From an uncultured Anaerolineae bacterium (GTDB taxonomy: Bacteria > Chloroflexota > Anaerolineae > Aggregatilineales > Phototrophicaceae): a stretch of 64,000 nucleotides of DNA. Shown here in pieces: positions 16,863-27,025 of this stretch (position 1 is its first letter; every line of letters begins with the position of its first letter). A program made the position numbers and the translations under genes. A model generated the notes under the pieces. That model saw only the letters and a list, made by a program, of their open reading frames with translations. It searched no databases and was not told the DNA's origin. The stretch spans positions 124,001 through 188,000 of the forward strand of contig CALIEB010000002.1 of NCBI GenBank assembly GCA_938022205.1. The letters are read 5' to 3'.

Positions 16863-19800
16863 CGAGAACGCTTTGCTGGCTTCCCATGCGCTGGTCACTG
16901 TTTCTTCTGGCAGCGTTTTTTCTAGGCTAAAGATGAGGCTTTCACTGGCATCTTGTAGCTCGCCTGAGCTGCTGGGGTGACGCAGCACGAAGCCCAGCAG
17001 AGCTAGCGCGTCTTGAACGCTGCCCCGTCCTATCAGCGTCTCGGCAATGCCCTTGAGCGCGGTCAACGCCAGTGCCTCCACGTCCAAGTGCTGTGCTAGG
17101 CGGTACATCTCTCGATAGTGTTCATACGCCTCGTGGTAGTCGCCAATACGCAGCGCAAGGACTGCTAAGTGTTGGTGAGACTGAGCCATACTGTATCCAT
17201 CGCCAAGCCGCTCACGTATCGCCAGCGATTCTGTAATGAACTTGCGCGCCTCTTCGTAGTCGCCGTGTCCCTGTGCGTTTATGCCTAAGTTATGCAGCAT
17301 ATCCGCCATACCTTGAAGATTATTAGATGCACGGTACGCGCGCAAATTCGCCTCAAAAATCGTGCGCGCTGCGACAAATTGGCTGTCTGTGATAGCGAAA
17401 TTGTCTCCACTAAGCTGCTGCTGGCGCAGCGCGCCCGCCATCCCCCAATCTTTGCCTGCTTCACGCGCTAAAGATAAACTCTCTTGGTAAAGTGCCGTTG
17501 CGCCGTTTTGGTCACCACGCTCATAGGCAACATCGCCAAGACGGTTGAGAGTGCGCGCAACGCCTGCCACGTTCCCAAGCTCACGATACACCTTAAGGGC
17601 TTTGGTGTAGACCGCATGCGCCTCGTCAAGCTGGTCGCTGGCAAGCGCAATATCCCCTAAATGTCCCCAAGAAACCGCCATGCCAATGGCATCGTTAAGC
17701 TGTTCGCACAGCGCGAGGCTCTTTTCATAGTGTGCGCGCGCCGTTGCATACTGGCCCAGCCCGCTGTACGCTTCGCCCAGTCGCTGGTACAAATGCACGC
17801 TTTTGCGCGCCCTACGCTCAGACGATAAGGACAAAGAAGAAAGCAGCTCTTGCGCGCGCTCAAACAAGACAATCGCCTCGTGATACGCGCCAGAAGCAAC
17901 AGCGTATTCGCCCGCTAGCGTGGCATATTTTTCTTCTTTGGCGGGGTTGCTCGCCTGCCCCCAATGATACGCCAGCGCGTTGAGATAGGCGGTGTTTTGC
18001 GCCCCATAGCGTTGTTCGAGCGTCTCGCCGACATGTTGGTGAATGCGCTGCCGCTCAACCAAGAGCAAATTGTCCAGCACCGCCTCGCGCAGCTTGTCAT
18101 GCGCAAACCGCCAAACCTCGCCGTCGACTTCTAGCACGGCCGCGTTAGCGCAGCGCATAAGCCACGCCCGAATGTCCGCCTCTGGGAATAAGAAACCCAT
18201 GAGGCGCACGTCTATCTCGCGTCCGATGACCGCCGCTGTGTTGAGCAAGTGACGGCTGGCATCGTCTAGTTGCCCAAGCCGCCGCTGCACTACCGAGCGC
18301 ATGCCGCCGGCAAAAACGGTTTGCGGCAGCGTCATGCGCCCAATTTCTTCTAGTTTGCCAGCTTCGGCGGCAAGCGCGCGCACCACCTCAATCAAAAAGT
18401 AGACGTTGCCCTCCGTTTCACGCTTCAACAGGTCGACAACTTGCGGGGCACGTCCCGCGTCGCCCAACATCGCCACGCTTAAGTCGGCAATCGCGTTGCT
18501 GTCAAGGCGGCGCAGCTTCATCACCGACGCGCCGGGGAAAAGCTGCGCTAGTTCGGGCTTTTCGTCATCACGATAGCTGGCGACAAACATGACAGGAATA
18601 TCCGCAAGCGCAAGCTGCAACGCTCGGAGAGCTTTAAGGCTCTCGCTCCCCGCCCACTGCAAATCTTCTAAAATGACTAATAATGACTGTTGAAGCTGGA
18701 CGAGGATGCGCTGCGTTAATTCAACCAGACGGTCAAGCAAAGCAGCGGGTGGCAGCTGCTCGGCAGCGATGTGCGTCGTAGGACGGTTGACAAGGTCATC
18801 TACGTCGTCAAGAAAACACTTGAGCAGCGCAATATCGGTGTCCAGAAGCAGCTCGTCAACAAGGCACATCCAACGCAGCATAGGCAGCCAAAGGTCAAAC
18901 GGACGACTGCCTGTGCTCGTTGTTTGCCCGCGCATGACGGTCACGCCGCGCACGGTTGCCTGTGCGCGTAGCTCATCAAGCAAGCGCGACTTGCCTACGC
19001 CGCTTTCACCCGCGACCAGCCACAACACGCCTTGTCCTTTAGAAAGCTGCAGCAAGCTGTCCATAAGCTGCGTCAGCTCATGGTCGCGCCCAACCAAACT
19101 CGCCGCTTGCAGAAAGCTCTCGCGCAGGTCAGCATTTTCCAGCGTGTAAGGTGCGCCAAGCGCGCGGTTGATGGCTTGAATCACATCGATGGCGCGGGCG
19201 TAGCGGTCTTGTGGCGATTTTTCTAGCAGTCGCCCTATCACAACGCTCAAGCTAGCGGGCAAATCAAGCAGCTCAAGGTTGGCAGGTTCAGTCAAAATTT
19301 GACGCACGAGCAGGCTGGTTTGCGTGAGGCTAAAGGGATGCTGGCCGGCAAACAGCTCAAACGCCATGACACCGACCGCGTATAAGTCCGAAGCCACGCC
19401 TGCCCCGCCGCCAAGCAAAATCTCCGGAGCCATATAAGCCAGCGTGCCAGCAGTTCCCGCACCTTGCACCTCGTTAGCCTGTGCGCGCTCGTGGACTTTG
19501 GACAAGCCAAAGTCCAGCACCTTGACTTGCTCATTAGCCACGAGCACGTTAGCGGGTTTAATGTCGTGGTGGACGATGTTGCGACGGTGCAAATATTCCA
19601 GCGCGTGCAGCAATTGCACCAAGTAGTCGAGCTTCTGCTGCTGCGATTTACCACGCGCCGCGTCTAAGAAAGTCTTAGGGTTTGCCAATAGCTCCATCGT
19701 GAAGAACGGCTGGCGCGTGCTGTCAAACCCATAGTCCAGCACTTCGACAATGTGTGGATGACGTAGCGATGCCGAGAGCTTGAACTCACGCGCCAAAGAA

Positions 19801-19991
19801 AGGCGCAAGTCTTGTGATTCCATCGTGCTTTGCACGTTGAAAAGCTCGGCAACAGGCGTAACGCGCTTAAGAGCAACGTCGCGCCTCGCTAAGCGGTCGT
19901 AAGCGCGATAGACCACGCCCATGCCCCCCTTGCCGATTTGCTCTTGCAAGATATACCGTCGCGCTATCGTGCCGCCTATTTGTTTCGTCAT
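16830..19991 (-). CDS. Ser/Thr protein kinase - AAA/NACHT-type ATPase - TPR protein
   Basis: A 1053-residue cytoplasmic signalling protein. N-terminal kinase (about 10-275): GKGGMGVVYRAYD, ALKRV lysine, catalytic HHDIKPANV, DFGLSK and APEILLGG. Next is an ATPase module opening with LVGRDHELTQLM, Walker A GESGVGKS near residue 327 and Walker B-like LLVILEDLQWAG. The C-terminal half (about 690-1000) is repeated TPR-like helices (AYSGLGQYATARAHYEKSL, HLGDIALASDQLDEAHAVY). The layout resembles PknK-type and guanylate-cyclase-like AAA-TPR regulators but lacks the LuxR DNA-binding end. It lies 10 nt behind a response regulator and belongs to the Amt-kinase operon. Substrates unknown. Confidence 0.9.
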   Translation of the reverse strand: MTKQIGGTIARRYILQEQIGKGGMGVVYRAYDRLARRDVALKRVTPVAELFNVQSTMESQDLRLSLAREFKLSASLRHPHIVEVLDYGFDSTRQPFFTMELLANPKTFLDAARGKSQQQKLDYLVQLLHALEYLHRRNIVHHDIKPANVLVANEQVKVLDFGLSKVHERAQANEVQGAGTAGTLAYMAPEILLGGGAGVASDLYAVGVMAFELFAGQHPFSLTQTSLLVRQILTEPANLELLDLPASLSVVIGRLLEKSPQDRYARAIDVIQAINRALGAPYTLENADLRESFLQAASLVGRDHELTQLMDSLLQLSKGQGVLWLVAGESGVGKSRLLDELRAQATVRGVTVMRGQTTSTGSRPFDLWLPMLRWMCLVDELLLDTDIALLKCFLDDVDDLVNRPTTHIAAEQLPPAALLDRLVELTQRILVQLQQSLLVILEDLQWAGSESLKALRALQLALADIPVMFVASYRDDEKPELAQLFPGASVMKLRRLDSNAIADLSVAMLGDAGRAPQVVDLLKRETEGNVYFLIEVVRALAAEAGKLEEIGRMTLPQTVFAGGMRSVVQRRLGQLDDASRHLLNTAAVIGREIDVRLMGFLFPEADIRAWLMRCANAAVLEVDGEVWRFAHDKLREAVLDNLLLVERQRIHQHVGETLEQRYGAQNTAYLNALAYHWGQASNPAKEEKYATLAGEYAVASGAYHEAIVLFERAQELLSSLSLSSERRARKSVHLYQRLGEAYSGLGQYATARAHYEKSLALCEQLNDAIGMAVSWGHLGDIALASDQLDEAHAVYTKALKVYRELGNVAGVARTLNRLGDVAYERGDQNGATALYQESLSLAREAGKDWGMAGALRQQQLSGDNFAITDSQFVAARTIFEANLRAYRASNNLQGMADMLHNLGINAQGHGDYEEARKFITESLAIRERLGDGYSMAQSHQHLAVLALRIGDYHEAYEHYREMYRLAQHLDVEALALTALKGIAETLIGRGSVQDALALLGFVLRHPSSSGELQDASESLIFSLEKTLPEETVTSAWEASKAFSFATVNALLGL
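16840..16877. repeat. 11-bp perfect inverted repeat at the 3' end of the kinase gene
   Basis: AGCAAAGCGTT (16840-16850) and AACGCTTTGCT (16867-16877) are perfectly complementary with a 16-nt loop. The repeat lies in the final codons of the kinase gene. No U-run follows, so it is not a standard terminator, but it could fold in the mRNA. The left arm is also present in the first direct-repeat copy. Confidence 0.6.
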
Positions 19992-20001
19992 CGCACATCC
20001 A

Positions 20002-20373
20002 CTATTCGCTTAAATTCAAGATTTGCTCGATTTTTTCTAACAAGCGCGGGAACTTGACGGGCTTGCTTTCGTATTCGTCACAGCCTGCCGCTAAGCAGCG
20101 TTCTCTATCGCCCGCAATCGCGTGTGCTGTCAACGCGATGATCGGGATAGGCTGCGTGCTGGGGTCTGACTTGAGGCGGCGCGTGGCTTCCCAACCGTCC
20201 ATCACAGGCAGGCTCATGTCCATAAGAATAAGGTCGGGGCGTTCGCGCTTGGCAATATCCACGCCTTGCGCGCCGTCCACAGCGATGAGAATTTCAAAGC
20301 CGCGCCGCTCTAGTCGCCTCGATAACATGTCCAAGTTCATCTCATTGTCTTCGACGAGCAGTATCTTAGTCAT
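20002..20373 (-). CDS. Single-domain response regulator
   Basis: Stand-alone receiver (123 residues, CheY/DivK-like) with no output domain. The phosphoacceptor is D52 in [14 protein letters not shown]. The acidic pair is in LLVEDNEMN, the switch Thr in ALTAHA, and the Lys in [10 protein letters not shown]. It overlaps the end of the Amt-kinase gene by 8 nt, so it is translationally coupled and is the natural phosphotransfer partner. It may relay to the downstream Ser/Thr kinase or to another histidine phosphotransfer protein. Confidence 0.93.
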   Translation of the reverse strand: MTKILLVEDNEMNLDMLSRRLERRGFEILIAVDGAQGVDIAKRERPDLILMDMSLPVMDGWEATRRLKSDPSTQPIPIIALTAHAIAGDRERCLAAGCDEYESKPVKFPRLLEKIEQILNLSE

Positions 20374-23300
20374 CTGCGGAATTTCCTTTCGTCTTTTCGT
20401 TCATGCGCGTCACGACCAACTCACGCACTTCGCGCAACAGTTCATCGCGGGTAAAGGCTTGTTTTGCCATGACTTCTGCCACATAACCGTTTAGCTGCTG
20501 GCGGTCTTCGGGCGTAAGGTCTTTGGCGGTCAAGACCACAATTGGGATACCGCGCCATTCCGGCTTGGTCTTAAAGACCGCCACAAACTGGAAGCCATCC
20601 ATAACAGGCATCATCAAGTCCAACAAGATAAGTTGCGGCAAATCGTTGCCGCTGCTCTCTATCACGTCAACGGCTTCTTTGCCGTTACGTGCTAGTTTAA
20701 CGTCCCAGCCCAATTTTTCCAATGTGCGTGCCATCACATCGCGAGTATCGTCGTCATCTTCGACAATCAGCAGCGACCCGGCCGGCAACCTGCCCGTGTC
20801 GCCCTTATTGTGGCGATACTTGTTCAAAAGCTGGGTTAAGCGTTTGCGGTCAACCGGTTTGGTGAGATAGTCGGACGCACCTAGCGCAAAGCCGCGATTT
20901 TTGTCGTCCACCATCGTCAACATAATCACGGGAATGTCCGAAACTTCAGGGTCTGCTTTGAGCGTGGTCAGCACTGACCAGCCGTCCATGCCGCCCATCA
21001 TCACATCTAGCGTAATGACATCCGGACGATAATTTCGCGCCATTTCAACGCCCTCAGGACCGTTGGCAGCGGCAAACACCTCGTAGCCGTCACGGCTGAG
21101 GATGCGAGTCACCAAATCGCGCACAGTGGCATCGTCATCAATCACCAAGACCCTGCCGCCGCGCCTGTCGCCCAATGCCTGTATGATGCGGATTTCTTGC
21201 GTGTCGGTGATGCGTAAGGGGTCAGGCTCAGGCGGCGTACTGCCCACGACGAGGGGCAGAATGACTGTGAAAGTCGTGCCAACGCCATAGTCTGACTCTA
21301 CCAAAATGTCGCCGCCCATCATCTGGCAGAAGCGGCGGCTGATGGTCAGCCCCAACCCTGTGCCGCCATACTTGCGCGTGGTGGAGGTATCCGCCTGCGT
21401 GAACTCCTTGAAGACCTCTTGCATTTGCTCCAACGTCATGCCAATGCCGCTGTCCTTAACAGCCAATTGCAGCCACTCGCGCCCATCCTCGTCGGTGCGC
21501 TTCTCTGCCGAAAGCGTAATCGTGCCTTTTTCAGTAAATTTGGCGGCGTTGCTCAACAGGTTAAAGAGCGTTTGGCGGAATTTAGTCAAGTCGGCATACA
21601 TTTGTCCGACCTCTTCGCTCACAGTTAGCACAAACTGGTTGGCATTTTTGTCTATCAACGGCTTGACGGTGTGTCCTATTTCTTGTAACACCTGGGGCAC
21701 ATCGAACGTTTCAAGGTAAAGCTCCATGCGCCCTGCCTCAATCTTGGACAGGTCGAGAATGTTGTTAATCAGGTCAAGCAAGTGGCTGCCCGCCGATTGA
21801 ATTTTCATCAGGTCAGGCACAATGTCCGCATAGCCAAAATCTTCGGCTTCTTCTTGCAGCATCTCGCTGTAGCCGATAATAGCGTTTAAGGGTGTGCGCA
21901 GTTCATGACTCATGTTCGCCAAGAACGCGCTCTTGGCGCGATTGGCGGATTCTGCCGCTTCTTTAGCGTTTTGCAACTCGCGCTCGGTGCGCTTGCGGAA
22001 AGAGATGTCACGCGCCGTGCAGGTGACCCCTGTCACACGACCGTCGTAAGCGAGTATCGGGTTGTAGGCGATTTCGAGGTCAATCACCGTGTTGCCTAGG
22101 ACAATGCCCTCTTCAACAATAAAGTGCTGCCCGCCCAACGCTAGCGCGTAGCGATGCCGCCACGATTCGCGCAGTGCCTCGTCGGGGATAATGTCCAAAA
22201 AGTTCATGCCGGTTTGCACGCGCGTGCCGTAAAGGGTCAAAAAGCCCTGCTGTGCCGCTGTGTTGGCGACGACGATGTGATACTCTGTGTCTATTGACCA
22301 GATAAAATCCTGTGTGTTTTCAATCAAGGCTTTGAGGTTTGCCTCATTTTGGGTTAGCAGTATTTGGGCGCGGATGCGTTCAGCAATCTCTTCTTGGGCG
22401 GCGGCATACAGCTGGGCGTTGTCCAACGCAATTGCCGCTAGCTCGGCGAACAAGGTGAGCGACGTGATTTCCTCTTGATTAAACTGCTTGTTCGGGTCAG
22501 TATGCGCCAAGCCCAACACACCGACTACGTCGCCACTGTGCAGCAGCGGCACACCAAGCGCAGCGTAAATTGTCTTGTCCGCAAAAGACGGGCTCTTGCC
22601 CTCCCAAGTGCTGTAGTTTTCCACAAGCACCGGCTCGCCGCGTTCCCAAACCAGCCCGCCCAAGCCCTCGCCCGTTGCGATAGACACACCTTGTGTTTGT
22701 GCGAACAACCCAGTGCCGACGCGCATCACCAATTTTTGCGTAGCAAAATCGAGCAAGTAGATGTAGCCGTTCTCGGTTTCCATCAGCTGGGCAGCGCGCT
22801 GCACAATGCTTTGCAGCAGCTCGTCAATTTCAAGCCGTTCCATGAGTGTGAGCGCGACCTCATGCAGCGTGCCAAGATAGTGGTTCTGGCGACGCAGCAT
22901 CGCTTCGGTGGCGCGCTTCTCGGTGACATCGCGCACAATACCACGAAAGCCGCTGGGGTTACCGTTCTCGTCATACATCAGCGAGGCAGATACTTCAATA
23001 TAGCGCGCAGAGCCGTCCTTCGTCAGCACGCGAGCATCGATGGCGCGCAGCGATTCCCCCGTTTTGTACACGTGCGAGTAAGCGGCATAGATGCGCTTTT
23101 TGCTGTCATCGTCCATAAAGTCGCGGTTGTTCATGCCCATCAGTTCGTCAGGAGGATAGCCGACGATTTCAGCGAATGCTTCGTTAAAGAACTGCAAATC
23201 ACCGCGATAGTTGACTTCGTAATAGCCGTCTTGAATGTTCTCAACGATGGCTTGCGACTTGGCTTCGCTGGCGCGCTGGGCGCGTTCCGCCTGCTTCTGT

Positions 23301-25405
23301 TCGGTCACATCGCGTGCGTTAATCACCACGCCCGCCACAATCTCTTCATTCATCAGGTTCGTGCCGACAGCTTGCATATCGCGCCATGTGCCGTTCTCGT
23401 GCAGCAGGCGGAATGCCAGCACAGGCAAAGATTCCTCCGTTTGAAGCAGTTCAGTGAGTGCCGCTAAGAACGCGGCGGAGTCTTGCGGGTGAACAAGCAC
23501 CAAGAGCGACTGCCCTTGCAACGCTGAAGGTTTCATGCCCAGTATGCGGCGCACGGATGGGCTAACGTAGGTCACGACACCATCTTCGTTCAAAATCAGG
23601 ATAAGGTCCGTAGCGTTTTCAATCAGGAGACGAAAATACTCTTCGCTGCGGCGCAGCGTCACCTCGACGCTTTTGCGGTCGGTGATGTCGCGGAAGACCG
23701 CTGAGTAGAACATGCCCTCACTCGTCGTAACAGGCGTGACCATCACTTCCATCGGAAAAGGCGTGCCGTTGGCGCGCTGCCCCACCATTTCGTGCGAAGT
23801 GTTAGACTTAGCGAAGTCCTCAATCACAGCGGCAAGCTGCAAGCTGGTGGGCGGTGGATTGCCCGATTGATAGCTAAGGCTCCAAGGCATGATGAGGCGC
23901 GCTACAGGCTGCCCGACGAGGTCATGCCCGCTGTAGCCGAAAATACGCTCGGCGGCAGGATTGAGCGTCTGTATCTCAAAGGTCTTCCCAGCGAAGGTGA
24001 TGATGCCATCCATCGCAGTGCGCACGATAGCATCTGTGCGCGCCAGCGCGTCTTGCAGCGCGGCAATCACGCGGTTGTAGCGGGCCCCAATCGCTCCCAC
24101 GTCCGTAAAGGGCTCGGTGGGCGCACGCAGCGACAAATCCCCGGTGCGCGATTGGGTCTCCATCACAGCAAAGAGGTCGTAAAGGTCATTGTGCGCATGG
24201 TGTTCAGAAATGTTCAACCCCAGCATTTCGCTCTCTTCGGAAACGCGAATAGGCAAGCGGGGATTAATGACGAAGCGAAACAGCAAATACGTCACGCCAA
24301 ATGTCCAAACGGCGCAAACCACTATGCCCAACGCTTGCACGCCCAAAAAGCCGAAGCGGTTAAACGTCGCGGGGTCGAAGCCCAACGCCAGCGGGTCACC
24401 CCATACGCCGACCGCCAGCGTACCAAAAATCCCCGCGCCCAAGTGAACAGGAACTGCGCCAACGGCATCGTCGATTTTAAGGTGCATTAGCAGCGCGTCC
24501 ACCGCCAGCATGACGACACCGCCCAGCGCGCCGACAATCAGCGCGTCGGTGGCACTAAGGGCATTAGCACCAGCCGTAACCGCCACTAAGCCCGCCAGCG
24601 TGCCGTTGAGGATGTACTGCAGCTCAGCGTGGCGCGTACGGGCAAAGCTAATCAGCGTGGTGGTCGTCATGCCCGACGCGCCTGCCACCAGCGTGTTGGC
24701 ACAAATCGCAATAACATCCGCGCCCATGTGCAGTGCGCTGCCGCCGTTAAAACCAAACCAGCCTGCCCAAAGCACAAGCACGCCAAAGGCAGCTAGCGGC
24801 ACGTTCGCGCCGAAGATACGCTTAGACGTGCCATCGGCGTTAAAGCGACCGATGCGCGGACCAAGCACAAGCAGGACAGCCAAAGCCGCCCATCCGCCCA
24901 CGCTGTGGACGACTGTTGAGCCGGCAAAATCACGAAAGCCAAGCGACCCCAGCCAGCCGTTATACGCGCCCTGTGCCAAGCCGTTCCATGCCCAATGCCC
25001 GAAGATGGGATAGATAACCCCAGAAAGCAGCACCGCTAGCAAAATAAAGCTGCTAAAGCGCATGCGCTCCGCCAGTGCGCCTGATGTAATCGTAACTGCT
25101 GTGCCGCAGAACATCACTTGAAAGACGACATACAGCACTTCGTCGACATTGCTCATGCCGAAAGGTGGCGCAAACGCCGTCGTGCCTAGCCAACCGCCTT
25201 GCGTCATGCCGAACATCAAGCCATAGCCGAAAACCCAAAACAGCACAGTGGTCAAGCCAAAGTCAATGACGTTTTTCATGGCGACGTTGATGTTGTTCTT
25301 GCTGCGGGTTAACCCGGTTTCCAAGCACAAAAAGCCGCCTTGCATCGAGAAAACCAAGATAGAGCTAATAAGTATCCACAGCTGGTTAATCGTCGTCTGT
25401 TCCAT
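20366..25405 (-). CDS. Ammonium transporter - hybrid histidine kinase fusion (ammonium sensor)
   Basis: A 1679-residue membrane sensor. Residues 1-395 form a complete Amt/Mep/Rh channel of 11 helices, with twin pore histidines in [16 protein letters not shown] and [16 protein letters not shown], and [12 protein letters not shown]. The Amt C-terminal signature [17 protein letters not shown] runs into the signalling part: PAS (about 455-580), PAS (585-705), PAS (715-840), GAF (850-1010), PAS (1030-1140), HisKA with H1167 in [10 protein letters not shown], and HATPase ([21 protein letters not shown]). Two receivers follow ([26 protein letters not shown]). Amt-kinase fusions such as Ks-Amt5 of Kuenenia sense ammonium. 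Flanked by response regulators in one operon. SD AGAGGGG. Confidence 0.95.
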   Translation of the reverse strand: MEQTTINQLWILISSILVFSMQGGFLCLETGLTRSKNNINVAMKNVIDFGLTTVLFWVFGYGLMFGMTQGGWLGTTAFAPPFGMSNVDEVLYVVFQVMFCGTAVTITSGALAERMRFSSFILLAVLLSGVIYPIFGHWAWNGLAQGAYNGWLGSLGFRDFAGSTVVHSVGGWAALAVLLVLGPRIGRFNADGTSKRIFGANVPLAAFGVLVLWAGWFGFNGGSALHMGADVIAICANTLVAGASGMTTTTLISFARTRHAELQYILNGTLAGLVAVTAGANALSATDALIVGALGGVVMLAVDALLMHLKIDDAVGAVPVHLGAGIFGTLAVGVWGDPLALGFDPATFNRFGFLGVQALGIVVCAVWTFGVTYLLFRFVINPRLPIRVSEESEMLGLNISEHHAHNDLYDLFAVMETQSRTGDLSLRAPTEPFTDVGAIGARYNRVIAALQDALARTDAIVRTAMDGIITFAGKTFEIQTLNPAAERIFGYSGHDLVGQPVARLIMPWSLSYQSGNPPPTSLQLAAVIEDFAKSNTSHEMVGQRANGTPFPMEVMVTPVTTSEGMFYSAVFRDITDRKSVEVTLRRSEEYFRLLIENATDLILILNEDGVVTYVSPSVRRILGMKPSALQGQSLLVLVHPQDSAAFLAALTELLQTEESLPVLAFRLLHENGTWRDMQAVGTNLMNEEIVAGVVINARDVTEQKQAERAQRASEAKSQAIVENIQDGYYEVNYRGDLQFFNEAFAEIVGYPPDELMGMNNRDFMDDDSKKRIYAAYSHVYKTGESLRAIDARVLTKDGSARYIEVSASLMYDENGNPSGFRGIVRDVTEKRATEAMLRRQNHYLGTLHEVALTLMERLEIDELLQSIVQRAAQLMETENGYIYLLDFATQKLVMRVGTGLFAQTQGVSIATGEGLGGLVWERGEPVLVENYSTWEGKSPSFADKTIYAALGVPLLHSGDVVGVLGLAHTDPNKQFNQEEITSLTLFAELAAIALDNAQLYAAAQEEIAERIRAQILLTQNEANLKALIENTQDFIWSIDTEYHIVVANTAAQQGFLTLYGTRVQTGMNFLDIIPDEALRESWRHRYALALGGQHFIVEEGIVLGNTVIDLEIAYNPILAYDGRVTGVTCTARDISFRKRTERELQNAKEAAESANRAKSAFLANMSHELRTPLNAIIGYSEMLQEEAEDFGYADIVPDLMKIQSAGSHLLDLINNILDLSKIEAGRMELYLETFDVPQVLQEIGHTVKPLIDKNANQFVLTVSEEVGQMYADLTKFRQTLFNLLSNAAKFTEKGTITLSAEKRTDEDGREWLQLAVKDSGIGMTLEQMQEVFKEFTQADTSTTRKYGGTGLGLTISRRFCQMMGGDILVESDYGVGTTFTVILPLVVGSTPPEPDPLRITDTQEIRIIQALGDRRGGRVLVIDDDATVRDLVTRILSRDGYEVFAAANGPEGVEMARNYRPDVITLDVMMGGMDGWSVLTTLKADPEVSDIPVIMLTMVDDKNRGFALGASDYLTKPVDRKRLTQLLNKYRHNKGDTGRLPAGSLLIVEDDDDTRDVMARTLEKLGWDVKLARNGKEAVDVIESSGNDLPQLILLDLMMPVMDGFQFVAVFKTKPEWRGIPIVVLTAKDLTPEDRQQLNGYVAEVMAKQAFTRDELLREVRELVVTRMNEKTKGNSADD

Positions 25406-25417
25406 AAATCCGCCCCT

Positions 25418-25963
25418 CTAGCCCAACATGCCCATTAAGGAGGTTAACTGCGCTTGCACCTCAGCTAAAGCGGCACGCGTGTTGTTATCAAGCGTGCCAT
25501 TGTCTAGCACGTGTGCTAGGCGCGACTGCGCCTGCTCGGCAATTTGCCGTGCTTTGGGGTTGCGTGCGCTTCGCTTCTGCAGCTGACGACGGCTGAGGCA
25601 CGCGCCCACCCGTGCCTTAAGCAGCACCGGGTTAAAGGGCTTAAACAGGTAATCTTCCGCGCCCATCTCAATGCAGCGCACCACGCTTTCTAGGTCGTCC
25701 ACTGCAGAAATCATAATAACGGGCAAATCTTGCGTTGTGGGGTCAGTTTTTAGCCGCTCCAGCACATCGTAGCCGCTGAGATTAGGCATCATGATGTCAA
25801 GCAGCACAAGGTCAAAAGCGTGCTGCTTCACCATTTCTAACGCGACCAAGCCGTCTTCCGCTACTAGCACCTCACATTGCTGACGCTGTAGGCGGCGGCT
25901 CAGCATGTCGCGGTTCATCTCGTTGTCGTCCACAACCAACACTAGCGCGTTTGTATCCGTCAT
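25418..25963 (-). CDS. Response regulator with short helical C-terminal tail
   Basis: Receiver domain (about 1-125) with phosphoacceptor D56 in LVLLDIMMPNLSGYDVL, the acidic pair in VVDDNEMN, and the KPFNP switch lysine. It continues with about 55 polar, probably coiled-coil residues (QIAEQAQSRLAHVLDN) and no recognised DNA-binding or enzymatic output. It is the first gene of the four-gene signalling operon, 12 nt ahead of the Amt-kinase gene. It probably receives phosphate from that kinase, or feeds the relay. Confidence 0.92.
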   Translation of the reverse strand: MTDTNALVLVVDDNEMNRDMLSRRLQRQQCEVLVAEDGLVALEMVKQHAFDLVLLDIMMPNLSGYDVLERLKTDPTTQDLPVIMISAVDDLESVVRCIEMGAEDYLFKPFNPVLLKARVGACLSRRQLQKRSARNPKARQIAEQAQSRLAHVLDNGTLDNNTRAALAEVQAQLTSLMGMLG

Positions 25964-25993
25964 TCTCTACCAGCTTTCTAAGCGCGTATAGTA

Positions 25994-26008
25994 TGTGTAT
26001 TATACACA
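25994..26008 (-). promoter_or_regulatory. Promoter with a palindromic operator-like site for the signalling operon
   Basis: A perfect TATAAT -10 box on the minus strand (26004-25999) sits about 35 nt before the response-regulator ATG. It is embedded in the 15-bp palindrome TGTGTATTATACACA (arms of 7 with one central base). The -35 region is poor, which fits an activated or repressed promoter. The binding factor is unknown. Confidence 0.6.
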
Positions 26009-26033
26009 AATTAACGAGTTGCGGCTTGTTTTT

Positions 26034-26936
26034 TCACAAGCTATCACGCCACGTTCGAAAATGTGTTTCTAGCAGGCGGTCGGGCGTAAAGTCGTGGAGC
26101 TGCAAGTACCACGCCGCCGCGTCTAAAAGCGCGTCCTCCGGCAGCAGCCCGATAAGTTCGCTACGGGCAATCGCCACGCCGTACCGCAGGCACTCGCTGC
26201 GTATCATCTCGACGACGCGATGCAGCGGCGTACGGCGATAGTCGGTCAAGTTCATCGAGACTTGGGCGCGCCCGTCCACCAGCAGCCCCAACGCTTTCAC
26301 GCCGACCAAACCGCCGCTAGACTGGCGAATGGCACGGGCTATGGCTTGTGCAACTTTCACATCTGTCGTGTTCAAAAACACGTTGAAAGCAATCAGCACC
26401 TCGCGCGCGCCGATGACAACCGCGCCGGCTTTACCCACTTGCGGCGCACCGTAATCGGGCGCACGTTCGGGCGTGTGGATGCTCACTTTCAAGCCCTCGT
26501 ATTCGCCGCGCCGCACGTCGGCAAGGTTACGGCGTTCGGGGCGTTGGGCAGCAGCTTCATACAGATAGACCGGTATCCCTAGCTCATGCGCCACACGCTG
26601 CCCCAGCCGATGCGCTAGCTCGACACAATCTTGCAGCGACACGCCGCGAATAGGCACAAACGGCACCACATCCGCCGCGCCCAAGCGGGGATGCGCGCCG
26701 CTGTGCGCGTCCATATCAATAAGCTCACTGGCGACACGCACGCCGGCAAACGCGCCCGCTAGCACCGCCTCCGGCGCGCCCGCAAATGTTACCACGCTGC
26801 GGTTATGGTCATAGTCGCTAGTGCGATGTAGCACCTTCACGCCCGGTGTGCTGGCAATTGCCGCGACAATCGCCTCGACCACCTCAAGCCGCCGCCCTTC
26901 AGAAAAATTTGGCACACACTCGACAATCCCACTCAT
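26034..26936 (-). CDS. ftcD: Glutamate formimidoyltransferase
   Basis: Transfers the formimino group between formiminoglutamate, a histidine degradation product, and tetrahydrofolate. The 300-residue chain is the formiminotransferase part only, without the cyclodeaminase found in the animal enzyme. Seen: VECVPNFSEGRR at the N terminus, DYDHNRSVVTFAG, DMDAHSGAHPRLGAADVVPFVP with the catalytic His, and MNLTDYRRTPLHRVVE. Start at ATG 26936 because the family begins at this point; the longer upstream frame adds unrelated residues. No other histidine-degradation gene is visible nearby. It follows yifB by 89 nt on the same strand and may be co-transcribed. Confidence 0.92.
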   Translation of the reverse strand: MSGIVECVPNFSEGRRLEVVEAIVAAIASTPGVKVLHRTSDYDHNRSVVTFAGAPEAVLAGAFAGVRVASELIDMDAHSGAHPRLGAADVVPFVPIRGVSLQDCVELAHRLGQRVAHELGIPVYLYEAAAQRPERRNLADVRRGEYEGLKVSIHTPERAPDYGAPQVGKAGAVVIGAREVLIAFNVFLNTTDVKVAQAIARAIRQSSGGLVGVKALGLLVDGRAQVSMNLTDYRRTPLHRVVEMIRSECLRYGVAIARSELIGLLPEDALLDAAAWYLQLHDFTPDRLLETHFRTWRDSL

Positions 26937-27025
26937 CGTCCAACCTATCTTTGGCGTTGATGTCATGCGCCTGTTGTTGTGACATGAAACGCGCCTAACC
27001 ACGAAAAGCACTACTTATCACATGA

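Noticed and set aside
16840-16877. Intrinsic terminator
   Set aside because: Perfect 11-bp stem but no U-run on either strand, and it lies within codons.
22475-23467. 330-codon plus-strand open frame
   Set aside because: It lies antisense inside the Amt-kinase gene, whose PAS/GAF motifs are clear; the composition is Arg/His/Gln-rich as expected of a shadow frame in GC-rich DNA.
26937-27011. Longer N terminus for the formimidoyltransferase
   Set aside because: Residues have no family similarity; the conserved protein begins at VECVPNFSEG just after ATG 26936.
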